The position numbers and the translations under genes were made by a program. Of a stretch of 64,000 nucleotides of DNA, positions 47,508 to 56,149 are shown in pieces (position 1 is the stretch's first letter; each line of letters begins with the position of its first letter). Below the pieces are notes generated by a model, which saw nothing but the letters and a program-made list of their open reading frames with translations, ran no database searches and was not told where the DNA came from. Source of the DNA: Paraphotobacterium marinum (lineage in GTDB: Bacteria; Pseudomonadota; Gammaproteobacteria; Enterobacterales; Vibrionaceae); assembly GCF_002216855.1 (NCBI RefSeq), contig NZ_CP022355.1, forward strand, positions 1,096,695-1,160,694. The letters run 5' to 3'.

Positions 47508-48800
47508 ATGAAAAAAAAATTAATAAAATTGTTATCAATTTTACCACTTGTATTTTGTTTGCCAGCTTTTGCTGAATTATCTTTAACTATAACGAAAGGG
47601 CAAGATACCGCACAGCCAATAGCCATTAATAGTTTTGATGGTAATCAAGGGTTATCACAAAATATATCAGAGATCATATCATCAGATCTTCAAAGAAGTG
47701 GCAAATTTTCGCCACTTTCACAACAAGACTTTCCAAGTAAAATTTCTTTCACTTCGAATGTAAATGGTCAAGCTTGGTTGGATAAGGGCGTAAATGATAT
47801 ATTGGTAGGGAAAATTGAACGTGACTCTTCAGGCCAATATGCAATTAGTTATAAGTTGATAGATGCTGTTAAATCAACAAAAAGTAATAGTGTTGTTGCT
47901 CAGGGATTGTATAGGGTACAAGATAAAGATTTAAGAAGAGCTGCACATACCATTTCAAATGTTATTTATCAAAAGATTTTAAATGAAAAGGGTGCTTTTA
48001 ATACAAAAATCGCTTATGTTACTCAACCTAATAACAAAAAATGGCTTTTAAATATTGCTGATTATGATGGTTACAACCCAAAAACCTTATTAACATCTTC
48101 AGAGCCAATATTATCCCCAAGCTGGTCACCAAATTTAAAAGATATTGCTTACTCTACATTTGAAAATAATAAAGAAAAAATTTATATTGTTAATATGTAT
48201 TCGGGAAAGCGTGTACTTATTTCAGATGCACGAGGCATTAATTCCGCTCCGTCATTTTCTCCTGATGGAACAAAACTTGCGTTAGTTCTCTCAAAAACTG
48301 GTAATGCGGAAATTTATATCAAAAATTTAATGACTGGCCAGTTAACACAACTAACAAGAGGTAGATCTGTTAACAGTGAGCCTTCTTGGAGTCCAGATGG
48401 AAACTCTATTGTATTTACTTCAAATAGAGGAGGAAGCCCTCAAATTTATAAGATCGATGTTTCTGGTAGTAATGTTAAACGACTTACTTTTGAAGGTAGA
48501 AAAAACCAGAATGGTCGTATTACGCCAGATGGTAAAACTCTAATTAATATTAGACAAACTAATGATGGGTACCACTTAGTTAAACAAAATCTTGAAACTG
48601 GCGCTACAGCTATTTTAACTAGTACTTTTTTGGATCAATCTCCGACAGTAGCACCCAACGGTAGCATGATTATTTATACAGCTACGTATGGAAATCAACA
48701 AGATTTATCAATGGTTTCTATTGATGGTCGTTTTGCAGCTAGATTACCAGATTCATCAGGTAATGCTAAATTTCCTTCATGGTCACCATTTGGAAAATGA
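47508..48800 (+). CDS. tolB: Tol-Pal system beta-propeller protein TolB
   Basis: 430-residue periplasmic protein. The signal peptide (about 1-22) ends in LPAFAEL. An N-terminal alpha/beta domain (about 25-165) is followed by a six-bladed WD40-like propeller with repeated SPSWSPNLKDIAYS, SAPSFSPDGTKLALV, SEPSWSPDGNSIVFTS and FPSWSPFGK segments. It binds Pal and the TolA C terminus. Starts 30 bases after tolA. Confidence 0.96.
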   Translation: MKKKLIKLLSILPLVFCLPAFAELSLTITKGQDTAQPIAINSFDGNQGLSQNISEIISSDLQRSGKFSPLSQQDFPSKISFTSNVNGQAWLDKGVNDILVGKIERDSSGQYAISYKLIDAVKSTKSNSVVAQGLYRVQDKDLRRAAHTISNVIYQKILNEKGAFNTKIAYVTQPNNKKWLLNIADYDGYNPKTLLTSSEPILSPSWSPNLKDIAYSTFENNKEKIYIVNMYSGKRVLISDARGINSAPSFSPDGTKLALVLSKTGNAEIYIKNLMTGQLTQLTRGRSVNSEPSWSPDGNSIVFTSNRGGSPQIYKIDVSGSNVKRLTFEGRKNQNGRITPDGKTLINIRQTNDGYHLVKQNLETGATAILTSTFLDQSPTVAPNGSMIIYTATYGNQQDLSMVSIDGRFAARLPDSSGNAKFPSWSPFGK

Positions 48801-48834
48801 TATTTATTCTTAATTAAAACAAAAGGAAAATTAA

Positions 48835-49353
48835 ATGAAATTGAATAAATTAATGAAAGCTCTCGCAATCGTAGTTCCTATGGCTGTATTGTCTGCTTGT
48901 AGTTCAACAGGAAATACAGGCAGTGACTCTGATATGACTGGGGCTGGTCAAGACTCTTCGGTTACTCCTTTGAAACAAGAGCAAGAAATGTTTGCCCAAA
49001 ACGTTGAAAATGGTTCGTTAACAGATGAAGAATCAATGGTTTGGTTTGCATTTAATGATGCAGTCGTTGATCCTTCTTATAATAAAATGCTAGAACTGAA
49101 TGCAAATTATTTGACGAATCACCCTGATGCAAAAATTGTAATTCAAGGAAATACGGATCAAAGAGGAACACCTGAATATAACATTGCTCTTGGTGAAAAG
49201 AGAGCTCAAGCTGTTGCCGATTATCTAGAAGCACTTGGCGTTAATGCTTCACAAATTTCGACTGTCAGTTATGGAGAAGAAAAACCTCTAGTTCAGGGGC
49301 ATACAGACGCTGATTATGCAAAAAATAGAAGAGCAAAAATCGTCTATAATTAA
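48835..49353 (+). CDS. pal: Peptidoglycan-associated lipoprotein Pal
   Basis: 172-residue outer-membrane lipoprotein with lipobox VLSAC at Cys22. The C-terminal OmpA-like domain binds peptidoglycan through mDAP; the diagnostic segment is IQGNTDQRGTPEYN and the later GEKRAQAVADYL. Together with TolB it links the outer membrane to the wall and the Tol motor. AAAAGGA precedes the ATG. Confidence 0.96.
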   Translation: MKLNKLMKALAIVVPMAVLSACSSTGNTGSDSDMTGAGQDSSVTPLKQEQEMFAQNVENGSLTDEESMVWFAFNDAVVDPSYNKMLELNANYLTNHPDAKIVIQGNTDQRGTPEYNIALGEKRAQAVADYLEALGVNASQISTVSYGEEKPLVQGHTDADYAKNRRAKIVYN

Positions 49354-49380
49354 GATTAAATAATCAGAGGAAAAGTTAAA

Positions 49381-50163
49381 ATGTGCAGTCATATATTACG
49401 TAGAATGATTGTCGTAAGTATTGCTGCAACGGCAACGGTTTCTGCCGTTGCTAATTCAGCACCGGTTTATTCTGCCTACGATACAAATAAAAATAATACT
49501 AGTAACGCAACTCAGTCTGTTTATTCAGTAACAGATGACTCTAATAATGAGTCAGTCAATCAACCTTCTAATAACAATACTTATGTAAGTTCTAAAGCAC
49601 AATTACAGCTAAGAATGCAACGAAATATTAACGAACTTCAAAGGGAAGTTGATGAATTAAGGGGCCAAATACAAGAAAATAATTTCCAAATCCAACAGCT
49701 GATACAGCAACAAAAAGAAATTGCTGCCAACAACAAATCAAGTAACTCTCAAGCTCCCAAAAATGCTGGTAAAGATTACTCAAATTCACTGCAAGCTGCT
49801 TCAGAGTACAATCAAGCAATTGATTTGATTTTAAAAAAGAAAGATTTTAAAACAGCAACTTCTAAATTGGAAAGTTTTTTGAGTAAATACCCTAATTCTA
49901 AATATAACACTAATGCTCATTTTTGGTTGGGGCAGTTATATTATGTTGATAAGAAGTTTTCAAAGTCGCTAACTAACTTTAAGATTGTAGCTGCTGATTC
50001 AAGTTCATCTAAAGCGCCTGAAGCAACATATCGTATTGCCCAGATATACCAGCAAAAAGGAGATAAAACTTCCGAAAAAAAATATCTTCGAGAAGTAATT
50101 AAAAATTACCCTCAGTCAAATATTGCAATTAAAGCTAAAAAAGACTTAGGTTTAAGTAAATAA
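49381..50163 (+). CDS. cpoB: Cell division coordinator CpoB (YbgF)
   Basis: 260 residues: signal peptide (about 1-26), a coiled-coil trimerisation region (about 75-120, NINELQREVDELRGQI), and C-terminal TPR repeats (about 140-255) with YNQAIDLILKKKDF, AHFWLGQLYYVDKKFSKSL and ATYRIAQIYQQKGDK. CpoB links peptidoglycan synthase PBP1B with the Tol machine. Last gene of the tol cluster; its stop codon lies inside the terminator stem. Confidence 0.93.
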   Translation: MCSHILRRMIVVSIAATATVSAVANSAPVYSAYDTNKNNTSNATQSVYSVTDDSNNESVNQPSNNNTYVSSKAQLQLRMQRNINELQREVDELRGQIQENNFQIQQLIQQQKEIAANNKSSNSQAPKNAGKDYSNSLQAASEYNQAIDLILKKKDFKTATSKLESFLSKYPNSKYNTNAHFWLGQLYYVDKKFSKSLTNFKIVAADSSSSKAPEATYRIAQIYQQKGDKTSEKKYLREVIKNYPQSNIAIKAKKDLGLSK

Positions 50164-50187
50164 TTCATTTGCAATGAATTATTTTTA
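50159..50187 (+). terminator. Rho-independent terminator at the end of the tol-pal operon
   Basis: AATAATTCATT (50159-50169) and AATGAATTATT (50173-50183) make an 11-bp perfect stem with a 3-base loop, followed by further Ts. The stem includes the cpoB stop codon TAA (50161-50163), so the terminator starts within the gene end. A/T-rich and therefore of moderate strength. Confidence 0.7.
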
Positions 50188-50230
50188 ATTTATAATTTTC
50201 TTTTATATTTGAATTAGTGGTCCTATCGTA

Positions 50231-51250
50231 ATGTTAAATGTATTGGAAAATTATAAGTTTCCAGCTAAGGAAAAACCTCTATCGGAAAAAGAATCCGAAA
50301 AGGTAATTAATGAAATTAAAATCTTACTTAAAGATAAAAATGCGGTTTTAATATCACACTACTATACAGATCCCATTATACAAAAGTTAACAGATGAAAC
50401 TAATGGTTTCATTGGTGACTCCCTTCAAATGGCAAAGTTTGGTAAAGAACATCCTTCAAAGACTATGGTTATTTGTGGTGTACGATTTATGGGGGAGACT
50501 GCTAAAATATTAAGTCCTGAAAAGAAAATTCTTATGCCAACATTAGAAGCTGAGTGTTCTTTAGACTTAGGTTGCCCACCAAAAAAATTCAATGACTTTT
50601 GTGATTCACATCCTGATAGAATGGTTGTTGTTTATGCCAATACATCAGCTGCAGTTAAAGCAAGAGCTGACTGGATTGTTACATCCAGTAATGCAATCCA
50701 AATAATAGAACATTTAGATCAATTAGGGAAAAAAATTATTTGGGGACCAGATCGACACTTAGGGTCATATATTCAAAAACAAACCAAAGCGGATATGCTT
50801 TTGTGGGACTCTGAATGTATTGTTCACGATGAATTTTCATCAAAGTTACTAAAGGATATGAAATATTTATACCCTGATGCTGCTGTATTGGTCCACCCTG
50901 AGTCCCCTGCAAGTGTTGTGGAGTTAGCTGATGTAGTAGGTTCAACCAGTCAACTTATAGAAAAAGCTAAAACATTAATGCAAAAACAACTAATAATTGC
51001 AACAGATAAGGGTATTTTCTATAAAATGCAAAAAGCAGTACCTGAAAAAGAGTTGATCGAAGCACCTACAGCTGGTAATGGAGCTACTTGTAGGAGTTGT
51101 GCTCACTGTCCCTGGATGGCAATGAATACATTAAAAAAATTAAAAGAAGCTTTAACTACTAATATTAACTCTAATGAAGTTTTTGTTGATGAGGCCCTTA
51201 TACCTAAAGCTTTAATATCATTAGATAGAATGTTAAAATTTAAAAATTGA
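50231..51250 (+). CDS. nadA: Quinolinate synthase NadA
   Basis: 339-residue iron-sulfur enzyme that condenses iminoaspartate with DHAP to form quinolinate for NAD synthesis. Its three cluster cysteine regions are visible: [22 protein letters not shown] and [15 protein letters not shown]. The HYY motif (SHYYTDP) and the GDSLQMAKF segment are part of the substrate pocket. It follows cpoB, as in E. coli (cpoB-nadA), but behind a terminator, so it probably has its own promoter. Confidence 0.96.
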   Translation: MLNVLENYKFPAKEKPLSEKESEKVINEIKILLKDKNAVLISHYYTDPIIQKLTDETNGFIGDSLQMAKFGKEHPSKTMVICGVRFMGETAKILSPEKKILMPTLEAECSLDLGCPPKKFNDFCDSHPDRMVVVYANTSAAVKARADWIVTSSNAIQIIEHLDQLGKKIIWGPDRHLGSYIQKQTKADMLLWDSECIVHDEFSSKLLKDMKYLYPDAAVLVHPESPASVVELADVVGSTSQLIEKAKTLMQKQLIIATDKGIFYKMQKAVPEKELIEAPTAGNGATCRSCAHCPWMAMNTLKKLKEALTTNINSNEVFVDEALIPKALISLDRMLKFKN

Positions 51251-51290
51251 TTAAAATAAAAACATTTGATTTTTTTTTTAAAATTTGTAT

Positions 51291-51319
51291 TTGACGATAT
51301 CATAAAATAGTTTTATATT
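51291..51319 (+). promoter_or_regulatory. Promoter for tRNA-Ser
   Basis: TTGACG (51291-51296) and TATATT (51314-51319) are exactly 17 bases apart, each five of six to the sigma-70 consensus. Transcription should start near 51326, 9 bases before the mature tRNA 5' end. Confidence 0.75.
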
Positions 51320-51334
51320 AATTGCTCAAATTTA

Positions 51335-51422
51335 GGTGAGGTGTCCGAGTGGCTGAAGGAGCACGCCTGGAAAGCGTGTATACGGAAACGTATCGAGGGT
51401 TCGAATCCCTCTCTCACCGCCA
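51335..51422 (+). tRNA. tRNA-Ser (anticodon GGA)
   Basis: An 88-base cloverleaf with a 7-bp acceptor stem (GGTGAGG with TCTCACC, one G-U pair), discriminator G and encoded CCA. The anticodon loop CTGGAAA closed by CACGC/GCGTG gives anticodon GGA, decoding UCC and UCU. A long variable arm (TATACGGAAACGTATC) is the class II mark of tRNA-Ser. The T-arm has GGTTCGAATCC. A short A/T inverted repeat with Ts follows. Confidence 0.97.
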
Positions 51423-51480
51423 ACTCAAAAAATTTTTCTTGTGATTTAAATAGTAACTACAATTGATAGGTCTTTATTTA

Positions 51481-52928
51481 TTATAATAGCGGACTAAATA
51501 AATAAAAAAATTGTTCTAGAACCTTTTTTCCAAAACTTCTTTTTTTCCAAGATTTTTCTGAAACTTCAATTGAATTTCTAATATATTCCTGCTGAATGCT
51601 ATTTAATTTTTTGGTAAATTCTGAATCTTCTATTGCCAGTGTCAATTCATCATTTATTTGTAAACTTCTCACATCTATATTGACTGTACCAACTAGTGAA
51701 AGATTGTTATCAATTACAACTGATTTAGTATGTAAAAGCCCTTCAGTATAACGAAAGATACGAACACCAGACATTAATAATTCCTCAAAAAAGCACGACT
51801 TGCCCATTCCACCATTATTGAATCATTTTTATTTGGAATAATGATATTAACTTTTATGCACCTTTCACCAGCAGTTTTTAAAGCATGTATTATACGATCA
51901 CTTGGCACAAAATAGGGTGTAGTAATAGTAATTTCATTCCTAGCATTGTGGATAGCTAGAACTAATACTTGCGAAATAATACTTCCAAACATCGGGCCTG
52001 ATGGAATAACTTGAACTGAAGAAAGATAGTCTTTATTTATTGGAATGAAATCTTCTTTCTTTAAAATACGTTGGTTTGTTTCGATTTCCCAGTCCCATGA
52101 TTGAATAGCATGTAAAATGTAAACTGCTGGTCCTTTCATTCGAACCATTAAATCTATCCATTGCCCCACATGGCTACTTTTTTTAAAGTATCTTGGATCA
52201 ATCATATTCATGGAGCCGGTGTAACCTATTTCATTATCAATAACAATAATCTTTCTATGTTGGCGATAATCAAGACGTCTAAAAAACATCCTTAAAGGTT
52301 GTACTTTAAGAGCTTCTTTTATTTCTATATTATTTGATTGGAATATTTGTGGCCATTTTGTTTTAAAAAATTTCCTCGATCCGGCAGCATCAAGTAGAAT
52401 TCTTACTTTAACACCTCTGCTAGATGACTTAATTAATTCTTGTGCGATTACATTGGTTACTCCACCTGCTGACCATATATAAAACTCAAAGTGGATAAAT
52501 GACTTCGATTGACGAATATCTTTAAGAATGGAAGACAATATATTGTTTGGATGGTTTAAAATTTCAAGGTTGTTGTAAGTTAGGCTTGGTATAAATAATT
52601 TATTTAAGCATAATTTATTGATGAAAGAAGAAGAATCATGATGAAAGTTATCAGTTGTTATTTTTTTTCCCTTTAATTTTCTGAACCATTCAATGTAAGG
52701 AAAAAACATTAGTTTTGTTTTGCTATTACGGATATAACCCTGGCCAAGCTCGCCAATTAATAAATAAATTATCAAACCGAATAGAGGTATTATATATATA
52801 ATAAGTAACCAAGCAAAAGCGGATGACACTTCTCTTCTTTTAAAAATGATACGGACGGTAATAAATGCTAATAAAAGCCAATAAGAAAATAGTGAAAGCC
52901 AAGTAATTACTTGATAAATTTTTTCCAT
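51481..52928 (-). pseudogene. cls: Cardiolipin synthase, apparent one-base frameshift
   Basis: Phospholipase D-superfamily cardiolipin synthase with two N-terminal membrane helices (about 8-28 and 38-58). The first frame (52928 to 51774) carries HKD motif 1 in DYRQHRKIIVIDNEIGYTGSMN and ends in WASRAFLRNY. The second frame continues RAFFEELLMSGVRIF with HKD motif 2 in LLHTKSVVID and ends at 51481. One extra T in the T6 run (plus-strand A6 at 51787-51792) restores a 482-residue protein (ClsA is 486). The site reads T TTT TTG. Without repair the second catalytic HKD motif is lost. Confidence 0.9.
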
Positions 52929-53015
52929 ATACAGAAGTCTTATAAATAAATTTCATAAAAATAAATAAATAATATATTATAGACTTTTATATAAAAAATA
53001 AATAAATCAATTCCT

Positions 53016-53690
53016 GTGTTTAATTTAATTTTTCAAAACGAGGACTTTATTGTTGTTGATAAACATCCTGGAGTCAACGTTCACTATGAAGGTAATGAAT
53101 ACTCTTTGTTAGAGAGTATTAAAAGATATTTAAATTTTAATGATATATATTTGTTACATCGATTAGATAAGGATACATCTGGCTTGATGGTTTTGGGTAA
53201 AAGTAAAAAGGTTGCTCAGGATTTTTATTACTTATTTAAAAATGAGGGCATTCAAAAAATATATATTGCATTAGGTAAAAAAAAAATAAAAAAGAAAATG
53301 GGCATCATCAAAGGAGATATGTCAAAAAGTAGGAATAAATCTTGGATACTTAAAAAAACTTATCAAAATCCAGCAATAACAAAATTTATTTCAGCCGGAG
53401 CTTCAAACAATAAATACAGACATTATTTTTGTTATCCACTTACTGGAAAAACACATCAGATAAGAGTTGCATTAAAAAGTATTGGTGCTGAAATTATAGG
53501 AGATAAAATCTATGGTAGTGGGGATGAAGATAGAATGTATCTACACTCACTAGTCTTGTCTTTCAATTATAAAGGAGCAGATTTTAATTTTCAATGTGCT
53601 CCAAAAATAGGTTTACTTTGGCAAAAAGAAATAATAATGGAACAACTGTTAAATACTAAAGAAAAATTAAAACTTAACAAGATGAAATAA
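53016..53690 (+). CDS. RluA-family pseudouridine synthase
   Basis: 224 residues of the RluA family. The catalytic Asp is in LLHRLDKDTSGLMVLGK, and KTHQIRVALKSIG with GDKIYGS follows, as in RluA/RluC/RluD. There is no S4 domain, and the short size resembles the single-domain Rlu proteins. The target RNA position cannot be told from sequence. The start is a GTG at 53016 without a clear ribosome site. Its 3' end overlaps the convergent lipoprotein gene by 17 bases. Confidence 0.85.
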   Translation: MFNLIFQNEDFIVVDKHPGVNVHYEGNEYSLLESIKRYLNFNDIYLLHRLDKDTSGLMVLGKSKKVAQDFYYLFKNEGIQKIYIALGKKKIKKKMGIIKGDMSKSRNKSWILKKTYQNPAITKFISAGASNNKYRHYFCYPLTGKTHQIRVALKSIGAEIIGDKIYGSGDEDRMYLHSLVLSFNYKGADFNFQCAPKIGLLWQKEIIMEQLLNTKEKLKLNKMK

Positions 53691-54036
53691 ATTTTACTGA
53701 AATTTTTTGACCATTCATTGTTAAAACTTGGATTCTATATTGTATTCCTTTTTGAATAATTTCTTTTAATTTTAAATTTTGACAGAAACTTTTTGAGTAT
53801 TGTTCGGTAAATTTTTTTGCATAATTGGGGTTCCCCCCAGAATATAAGAAGTTTAGTGTAATTAGATTTTTTGAAGATTTAGCATTAATAAATTTCAATG
53901 AATTATAACTAACTGACTTGCTGTTATTAAGAGATGCACTTCTATAGAGAGCTAGTGTATTTAATTCATTTTGATTGGTGGTTGAACAACCCCCAATCAT
54001 GAATACTAGGAATAGAAATACAAATATCTTTTTCAT
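53674..54036 (-). CDS. Small lipoprotein of unknown function
   Basis: 120 residues with a lipoprotein signal (MKKIFVFLFLVFMIGGC, lipobox IGGC at Cys17). The mature part of about 103 residues has no motif I recognise; it has two cysteines (in KSFCQN and at the C-terminal SSC) that could form a disulfide, and ends in a beta-rich segment (YRIQVLTMNGQKISVKFI). It is preceded by weakly spaced AT-rich DNA. Located in the same strand run as yciI and ispZ. Confidence 0.65.
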   Translation of the reverse strand: MKKIFVFLFLVFMIGGCSTTNQNELNTLALYRSASLNNSKSVSYNSLKFINAKSSKNLITLNFLYSGGNPNYAKKFTEQYSKSFCQNLKLKEIIQKGIQYRIQVLTMNGQKISVKFISSC

Positions 54037-54117
54037 GATAAGCCATTAAATTATTAAATAATTTCAATTTAATCATATATTGTAATTTTGGCTTTATCTA
54101 TCAAAAAAAAAAATAAT

Positions 54118-54426
54118 TCAAAAATTGTGACTTTTAACCGAAATTAAGTATGGTTTGACTATTACACTTCCATACACTTCATTCAGTACAAAAGGATCTT
54201 TATTTATCCAATTTTTAGCTGACTTGATATCATCAAACTTAGCAATTATTATAGATCCAATTGATTTAGAATCTTTTTCGCAATGATCTTTATCTAATAT
54301 TGGACCTGCTAGCAGTAGGTTCTTGGATTCATTTAGTTCATTGATACGTTTGATATGATCAGGCCTAAATTTAACTCTATCTTCTTCTTTGTTGGGGGCA
54401 TCTAATGCATATATAGAGTAATACAT
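54118..54426 (-). CDS. yciI: YciI family protein
   Basis: 102 residues of the YciI/YCII family, small ferredoxin-like-fold proteins. The conserved RPDHIKRINEL with its His and LLLAGPILD, and a later DPF motif (KDPFVLNEVYG), are present; the family is thought to be enzymatic but no reaction is established for the E. coli member. It starts right after ispZ stops (adjacent bases), so the two are coupled. In E. coli yciI also sits close to yciB (ispZ). Confidence 0.9.
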   Translation of the reverse strand: MYYSIYALDAPNKEEDRVKFRPDHIKRINELNESKNLLLAGPILDKDHCEKDSKSIGSIIIAKFDDIKSAKNWINKDPFVLNEVYGSVIVKPYLISVKSHNF

Positions 54427-54962
54427 TTAATTTTTCTCCTTCTTTTTTAGCCACTTCGTCATGCAGAACACCATTATTCCTATAGGTATAAACATTAAAA
54501 TTAAAAAACCAAAAACTTTAAAATCAACCCAAATATCCAAAGAAAAATTATAGAATATTATTAAATTCAGGATAGAGCCAATTAAGAAGTAAATAGACCA
54601 AATATTAGAAAGTGTATCCCATTGTTTTTTTTCCAAAGAATATTCTTTTGCTAACATTTTCTTAATCAGATTATGGTTAAAAAGTGCGGAGAAGAATAAA
54701 CCTATACTGAAAACAAAATAAACAACAGATAACTTCCAAGCTAAAAACTTTGGTTCTTTATAAAAAATCGTCAGGCCACCAAGAATTACAAGAGCAATCA
54801 AGCTAAATAAAAGAGCTTTCTTAACTTTTTTAGTGATAAACCATGTTATTAATAATTGAAGTGACGTAACTATAATAAGGGCTATAGTTGCAGTGTAAAT
54901 ATCATATAATTTGAAAAAAACAAAAATATAATTAAAGGTATAAACTCGATTAATGCGTTCAT
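54427..54962 (-). pseudogene. yciB: Inner membrane-spanning protein YciB (IspZ), apparent one-base frameshift
   Basis: Intracellular septation protein A family, a membrane protein with about five helices affecting cell-envelope synthesis. The first ATG (54962) gives MNALIEFIPLIIFLFF, the family start, then runs into a stop about 27 codons on. A second frame continues FKLYDIYTATIAL (the family KLYDIY motif), passes ALVILGGLTIFYKEPKFLAWK and ends at 54427. One extra T in the T7 run (plus A7 at 54914-54920) joins them into 178 residues, the length of E. coli YciB (179). An open frame that begins at 54801 lacks the N-terminal third. Confidence 0.9.
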
Positions 54963-55112
54963 ATTTGTTAGCTAATAATTAAAATAATTAATATACTGAA
55001 TTTTTTTAGAAAAACCACAATAAAAAAATAAATCTGTTTTATTAAATAGTTTTATAGATAAAATTATACTATAATGATTTAAATAACTAATTAATTTATA
55101 TAGAAAAAACAA

Positions 55113-55127
55113 TGAAAATCATTCTCA
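55113..55127 (+). promoter_or_regulatory. Fur-box-like palindrome upstream of the bacterioferritin pair
   Basis: TGAAAATCATTCTCA fits the 7-1-7 Fur core TGAnAATnATTnTCA at every fixed position. It lies 16 bases upstream of the bfr ATG (55144), just before the ribosome site, so a repressor bound here could block transcription or initiation. An AT-rich -10 candidate (TATAAT, 55070-55075) is upstream. Confidence 0.7.
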
Positions 55128-55143
55128 TTATTAAAGGTGTGAT

Positions 55144-55614
55144 ATGACTGAAAATCAAAATATAATTATAGCACTTAATAAAATATTAACTGTTGAATTA
55201 ACGTCTATTAATCAATATTTTCTCCACGCTAGAATTTTTAAACACTGGGGTCTTGAAGGCTTAAATTCTAAGGAATATAAAAAATCCATTTTAGATATGA
55301 AACAAGCTGATAGATTAATAGAAAGAATTTTATTTCTAGGGGGTCTGCCTAACCTACAACTTTTAAATAAAGTCAATATTGGAGAAGATACTGAAGAAAT
55401 TATTCAAGCAGATCTTGAATTAGAAAATTCAGAACTTACTCTACTTAAGCAAGTTATCCAAGCTTGTGAAGATGCAAAAGATTTTGTTTCTAGAGATATT
55501 ATAGAAAAAATTTTAGAAGAAGAAGAAGAGTATTATGATTGGCTCATTGTTCAACAAGAACTAATTGGTAATATAAATATTAAAAACTATCAACAATCAA
55601 TGATGGAGAAATAA
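55144..55614 (+). CDS. Bacterioferritin, heme-binding type subunit lacking a complete ferroxidase site
   Basis: 156-residue four-helix ferritin-like protein, with the Bfr signature [16 protein letters not shown] at residues 22-37. The heme ligand Met52 is present (DMKQAD). Of the ferroxidase ligands, E18, E94 and E127 are kept, but position 51 is Asp, position 54 is Gln instead of His and position 130 is Tyr instead of His. It can therefore probably bind heme but not oxidise iron efficiently. Its partner is the next gene, one base away, which has the opposite pattern. Behind a Fur-like box. Confidence 0.9.
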   Translation: MTENQNIIIALNKILTVELTSINQYFLHARIFKHWGLEGLNSKEYKKSILDMKQADRLIERILFLGGLPNLQLLNKVNIGEDTEEIIQADLELENSELTLLKQVIQACEDAKDFVSRDIIEKILEEEEEYYDWLIVQQELIGNINIKNYQQSMMEK

Positions 55615-55615
55615 A

Positions 55616-56083
55616 ATGAATGGTAAAAAGTCTGTAATTGATTTTTTAAATTCTCAATTGACACTTGAATTAACTTCAATGGACCAATATTTAGCGCATG
55701 CTAAAATTTATGATGATCTTGGACTTTCTAAATTACATGAAAAATTGTTACATGAGCATGAAGAAGAACTTGCTCACTCTAAACAGTTAATTGAAAGAAT
55801 TATTTTTCTTGGTGGAGAGCCTGATACTATTTCCAGAGAAAAAGTTAATATTTCAACAAAACCAGTTGAGATGCTACAAAATGATCTCGATGGGGAATAT
55901 TTAGTTGCAGAAAACTTAAGAAAGGGGATCTCCTTGTGTGAAAAAGAAAATGATTATGTTTCTAGAAATATTTTAGTTGAGCTGCTGAATGATACAGAAA
56001 CTGACCATATTTTTTGGTTACAACAACATCTTCGCCTGATTGATAAAATTGGTATTGAAAACTATCTTCAATCTCAATTATAA
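55616..56083 (+). CDS. Bacterioferritin, ferroxidase-type subunit lacking the heme methionine
   Basis: 155-residue Bfr. E18, E51, H54 and E94 are all kept, and the last pair is kept as E128 and H131 (an E-x-x-H shifted by one residue), so the diiron ferroxidase centre is intact. The heme Met52 is replaced by Leu52 (EELAHSK). It starts one base after the stop of the first bfr, so the two are expressed together and likely assemble into a mixed 24-mer in which one chain binds heme and the other oxidises iron. Confidence 0.9.
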   Translation: MNGKKSVIDFLNSQLTLELTSMDQYLAHAKIYDDLGLSKLHEKLLHEHEEELAHSKQLIERIIFLGGEPDTISREKVNISTKPVEMLQNDLDGEYLVAENLRKGISLCEKENDYVSRNILVELLNDTETDHIFWLQQHLRLIDKIGIENYLQSQL

Positions 56084-56149
56084 AATAAAGAAGAGTTCTC
56101 TTCGATATTCTTTCTGATTCCAACTAGGAATAATATACAAGAAAACTCT

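Noticed and set aside
51481-51807. Separate 108-residue phospholipase D-like gene
   Set aside because: It is the C-terminal part of cardiolipin synthase in another frame and carries only the second HKD motif.
13938-54962. Slippery heptamers (X XXY YYZ) at four of six frameshift sites as proof of programmed frameshifting
   Set aside because: Any A or T run of six or more in the right register forms such a heptamer, so their presence is not independent evidence. I saw no stimulatory hairpin downstream of the minD site beyond a trivial palindrome.
56084-56149. Bidirectional terminator between bfr and trpCF
   Set aside because: Short inverted repeats (GAAGAG/CTCTTC) and a distant partial match exist, but there is no compact stem with a U-tract in either direction.
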